In this document: positions 4,408 through 5,965 of the stretch, in pieces
How the letters are laid out: every line of letters begins with the position of its first letter
Numbering within the stretch: position 1 is the first letter of the stretch
NCBI GenBank assembly: GCA_012800145.1
Contig: JAAZJW010000233.1
Location: forward strand, 1 to 5,965
Reading direction: 5' to 3'
DNA length: 5,965 bases
Source: Clostridiales bacterium
Lineage (GTDB): Bacteria; Bacillota; Clostridia; Peptostreptococcales; Natronincolaceae
Notes under the pieces: generated by a model
Told to the model about the DNA's origin: nothing
Database searches by the model: none
Seen by the model: the letters and a program-made list of their open reading frames with translations, nothing else
Position numbers and translations under genes: made by a program

Positions 4408-5949
4408 TTATTCTTCTGATAAGTGCGATGCGAAACCTCTTATTGCCTCAGCTATCATGGATTTTATTTCTTCTTCGGAAACTCCTACGGCTTCTGCTTC
4501 ACCTTCGCCGGTATTTTGTTCCATAATTATAGATACACCGTCAAATAGGTTTGTCATTCTGCCAAGGAATAAACTTCCTTTTCCGATAATCATTGCTCTG
4601 TCTATTTTACCTTCCTTAAGATCTTCTATAGCAAATCCCATGTATGGAACTCCTGATGGTATATGTCCTTGTGTAGGAGCCCAACCCGGCATACCGAATT
4701 CATCAGCAAAAGTACCTACTTGTGCCCTTTCCAGATCGCCTTTCTTAACTCCCAATGCTGCGATCATCTTATAGTTAGCTTCAGGAACGTCTCCTGCTCC
4801 TGCAGGTTTTGTAATATCCGGATTTTGCATTTCAGCCGAATATTTATTCACATCAGTTATTTTTAGTCCTCCCCTTTCTAACGGGTCGGTAACTAAGGAT
4901 GAAATAACTGCCTGTGGAGAAGAACCTGTGCCCACAGTATGCTTACCTACCAAATCAGATCTGAGAATGGGGCTAACCCCGTCGTCTTCGCCAATTAATA
5001 TAGCAAATCCGGCTACAACGTCTTCCAGTATAGGTATGTCTTGTCTTACGTGGTCCTTACCATTCATTCCAAGTTTTGCAGTCGCACCACCGGCTACAAT
5101 AACTACATTTTTATATGTGCCTGAACGTACCAATGCGGCAGCTTCAATTAAAGCATGAACAGGGGCAGCACAGAATCCTCTGGTATCGGAACCTGATGCA
5201 TTTACAGCTCCTACCTGTTCTGCTACAGCCTTAGCAAAGTTTCCTCCGCCTCTTTGGTTCATATCCCCGCAAGCTTCTTCGGAACATTCTATAACATAGT
5301 CAACTATAGCAGGGTCAATATCATTTTTGTATAAAAGTTGCAAGAAAGCCAATACAGCCGAAGCCTTAGATGCTATATTTTCAAGCATTACATGCGCGCT
5401 TAGGTTTGCATCTATAGCATGAGCCCTTTTAACACAGCCCACAACCTCATCGTTATGGTATAATGCTTCCGCACCTTGTTCCTCAATAAGTTTACTGATG
5501 GCATCTGCATCTACTCCGTCTCCCAGCCTGCCCACCATGTCTTCAGTCACTAAAGGATAGGCACTCACTTTATCCTTTACCGAGGCTGTAAAATCACTGC
5601 TTAAAGAAACCAGGTCAAAGGAATCAACTATTTTCATAAATGCAATAAATTCATCTTGCGGTGTAACCTCACCAAGTTTACCGTCTCTTTCCGCACCTTC
5701 CACCTTTTTGTCATACCATGGTGCTTCATAATTTTTTAGTTCCTCAGGTCTTAACGATCCTATATAAACCTGGTTCGGAGGATAAGCCACAACATCCTCA
5801 TAACTGCGCAAGCTTTCCGGAACCTTTTTTAGATATTCGGAGTCCGGATTTACTACCATTTCAGTTGTTTGTGTAGTACCATTATAGAAAACCATGTCCG
5901 GTGTATGTACAAGAACATACCCGGCAGCCTTTGCTACAGCATACGACAT
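4408..5949 (-). CDS. grdC: Glycine/sarcosine/betaine reductase protein C, beta subunit GrdC
   Basis: The 513-residue larger subunit of protein C, a cytoplasmic partner of GrdD shared by the glycine, sarcosine and betaine reductases. The fold family resembles beta-ketoacyl-ACP synthase III. Typical GrdC signatures are HTPDMV and NGTTQTTE near residues 15-30, RSYEDVVAYPPNQVYIG at 48-64, and a thiolase-like segment GSDTRGFCAAPVHALIEAA whose Cys260 is the probable acyl-accepting thiol. ECSEEACGD (Cys222, Cys227) precedes it and VIVAGGATAKLGMNGKDHV follows. Length is normal for the family. ATG 5949 is chosen over an in-frame TTG at 5964 because GGGGGTG lies 6 bases before it and homologous proteins begin at this point. 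The gene is complete but its upstream neighbours are off the window. In known operons these are grdE, grdA and grdB, the latter two carrying selenocysteine. Confidence 0.96.
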   Translation of the reverse strand: MSYAVAKAAGYVLVHTPDMVFYNGTTQTTEMVVNPDSEYLKKVPESLRSYEDVVAYPPNQVYIGSLRPEELKNYEAPWYDKKVEGAERDGKLGEVTPQDEFIAFMKIVDSFDLVSLSSDFTASVKDKVSAYPLVTEDMVGRLGDGVDADAISKLIEEQGAEALYHNDEVVGCVKRAHAIDANLSAHVMLENIASKASAVLAFLQLLYKNDIDPAIVDYVIECSEEACGDMNQRGGGNFAKAVAEQVGAVNASGSDTRGFCAAPVHALIEAAALVRSGTYKNVVIVAGGATAKLGMNGKDHVRQDIPILEDVVAGFAILIGEDDGVSPILRSDLVGKHTVGTGSSPQAVISSLVTDPLERGGLKITDVNKYSAEMQNPDITKPAGAGDVPEANYKMIAALGVKKGDLERAQVGTFADEFGMPGWAPTQGHIPSGVPYMGFAIEDLKEGKIDRAMIIGKGSLFLGRMTNLFDGVSIIMEQNTGEGEAEAVGVSEEEIKSMIAEAIRGFASHLSEE

Positions 5950-5955
5950 AAACGA

Positions 5956-5962
5956 CACCCCC
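5956..5962 (-). promoter_or_regulatory. Ribosome binding site fixing the grdC start
   Basis: GGGGGTG on the minus strand, 6 bases before ATG 5949, at the very edge of the window. The identical heptamer precedes grdD (4407-4401, 7 bases before its ATG), which suggests matched translation of the two protein C subunits. It lies inside the possible TTG-initiated extension, arguing against that start. Confidence 0.75.
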
Positions 5963-5965
5963 AAA

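Noticed and set aside
3051..5158. Several plus-strand open frames of 64-169 codons across grdC, grdD and the rpoN leader
   Set aside because: They lie almost wholly opposite well-supported genes, have Ser/Pro/Leu-rich translations typical of antisense shadows, and lack ribosome sites.
5950..5964. TTG start adding five residues to GrdC
   Set aside because: The Shine-Dalgarno GGGGGTG lies inside this extension and is ideally spaced for ATG 5949.

Overview
The window looks like chromosomal DNA from an anaerobic, amino-acid-fermenting Firmicute of the Clostridia type. The evidence is a glycine reductase protein C gene pair, AT-rich intergenic DNA, G-rich Shine-Dalgarno sites and a full-length sigma-54 gene. 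Every gene I can support is on the minus strand, so transcription runs from high to low coordinates. No rRNA, tRNA, CRISPR array, insertion sequence or selenocysteine codon was recognised. I cannot name the species.

In transcription order: (1) 5949-4408 grdC and 4393-3224 grdD encode the two subunits of glycine/sarcosine/betaine reductase protein C, which releases acetyl phosphate in Stickland fermentation. The pair is probably the 3' end of a longer grd operon beyond the right edge, and it ends at a 13-bp hairpin (3167-3204). (2) 3074-1683 rpoN (sigL) encodes sigma-54. It has its own extended -10 promoter (3108-3116) and a strong terminator (1624-1672). (3) 1682-1136 is a gene-free, regulation-dense stretch of about 550 bp. 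It holds two 33-bp near-identical repeats exactly 80 bp apart, a second terminator-like hairpin, and a perfect-consensus -24/-12 sigma-54 promoter that also reads as a good -35/-10 housekeeping promoter. (4) 1135-173 encodes an arginase-family (agmatinase-like) guanidino hydrolase. Twenty bases later comes the start of a probable membrane protein cut by the left edge (152-1).

The best regulatory reading is that the ureohydrolase/membrane-protein operon is controlled by sigma-54 and a bacterial enhancer-binding protein, with the repeats as candidate upstream activator sites. The sigma factor itself is encoded next door. The genes belong to known families; the unusual material is regulatory: the composite promoter, the helically phased repeats, and a second sigma-54-like site that would fire antisense into grdD. 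These regulatory functions are inferred from pattern only.
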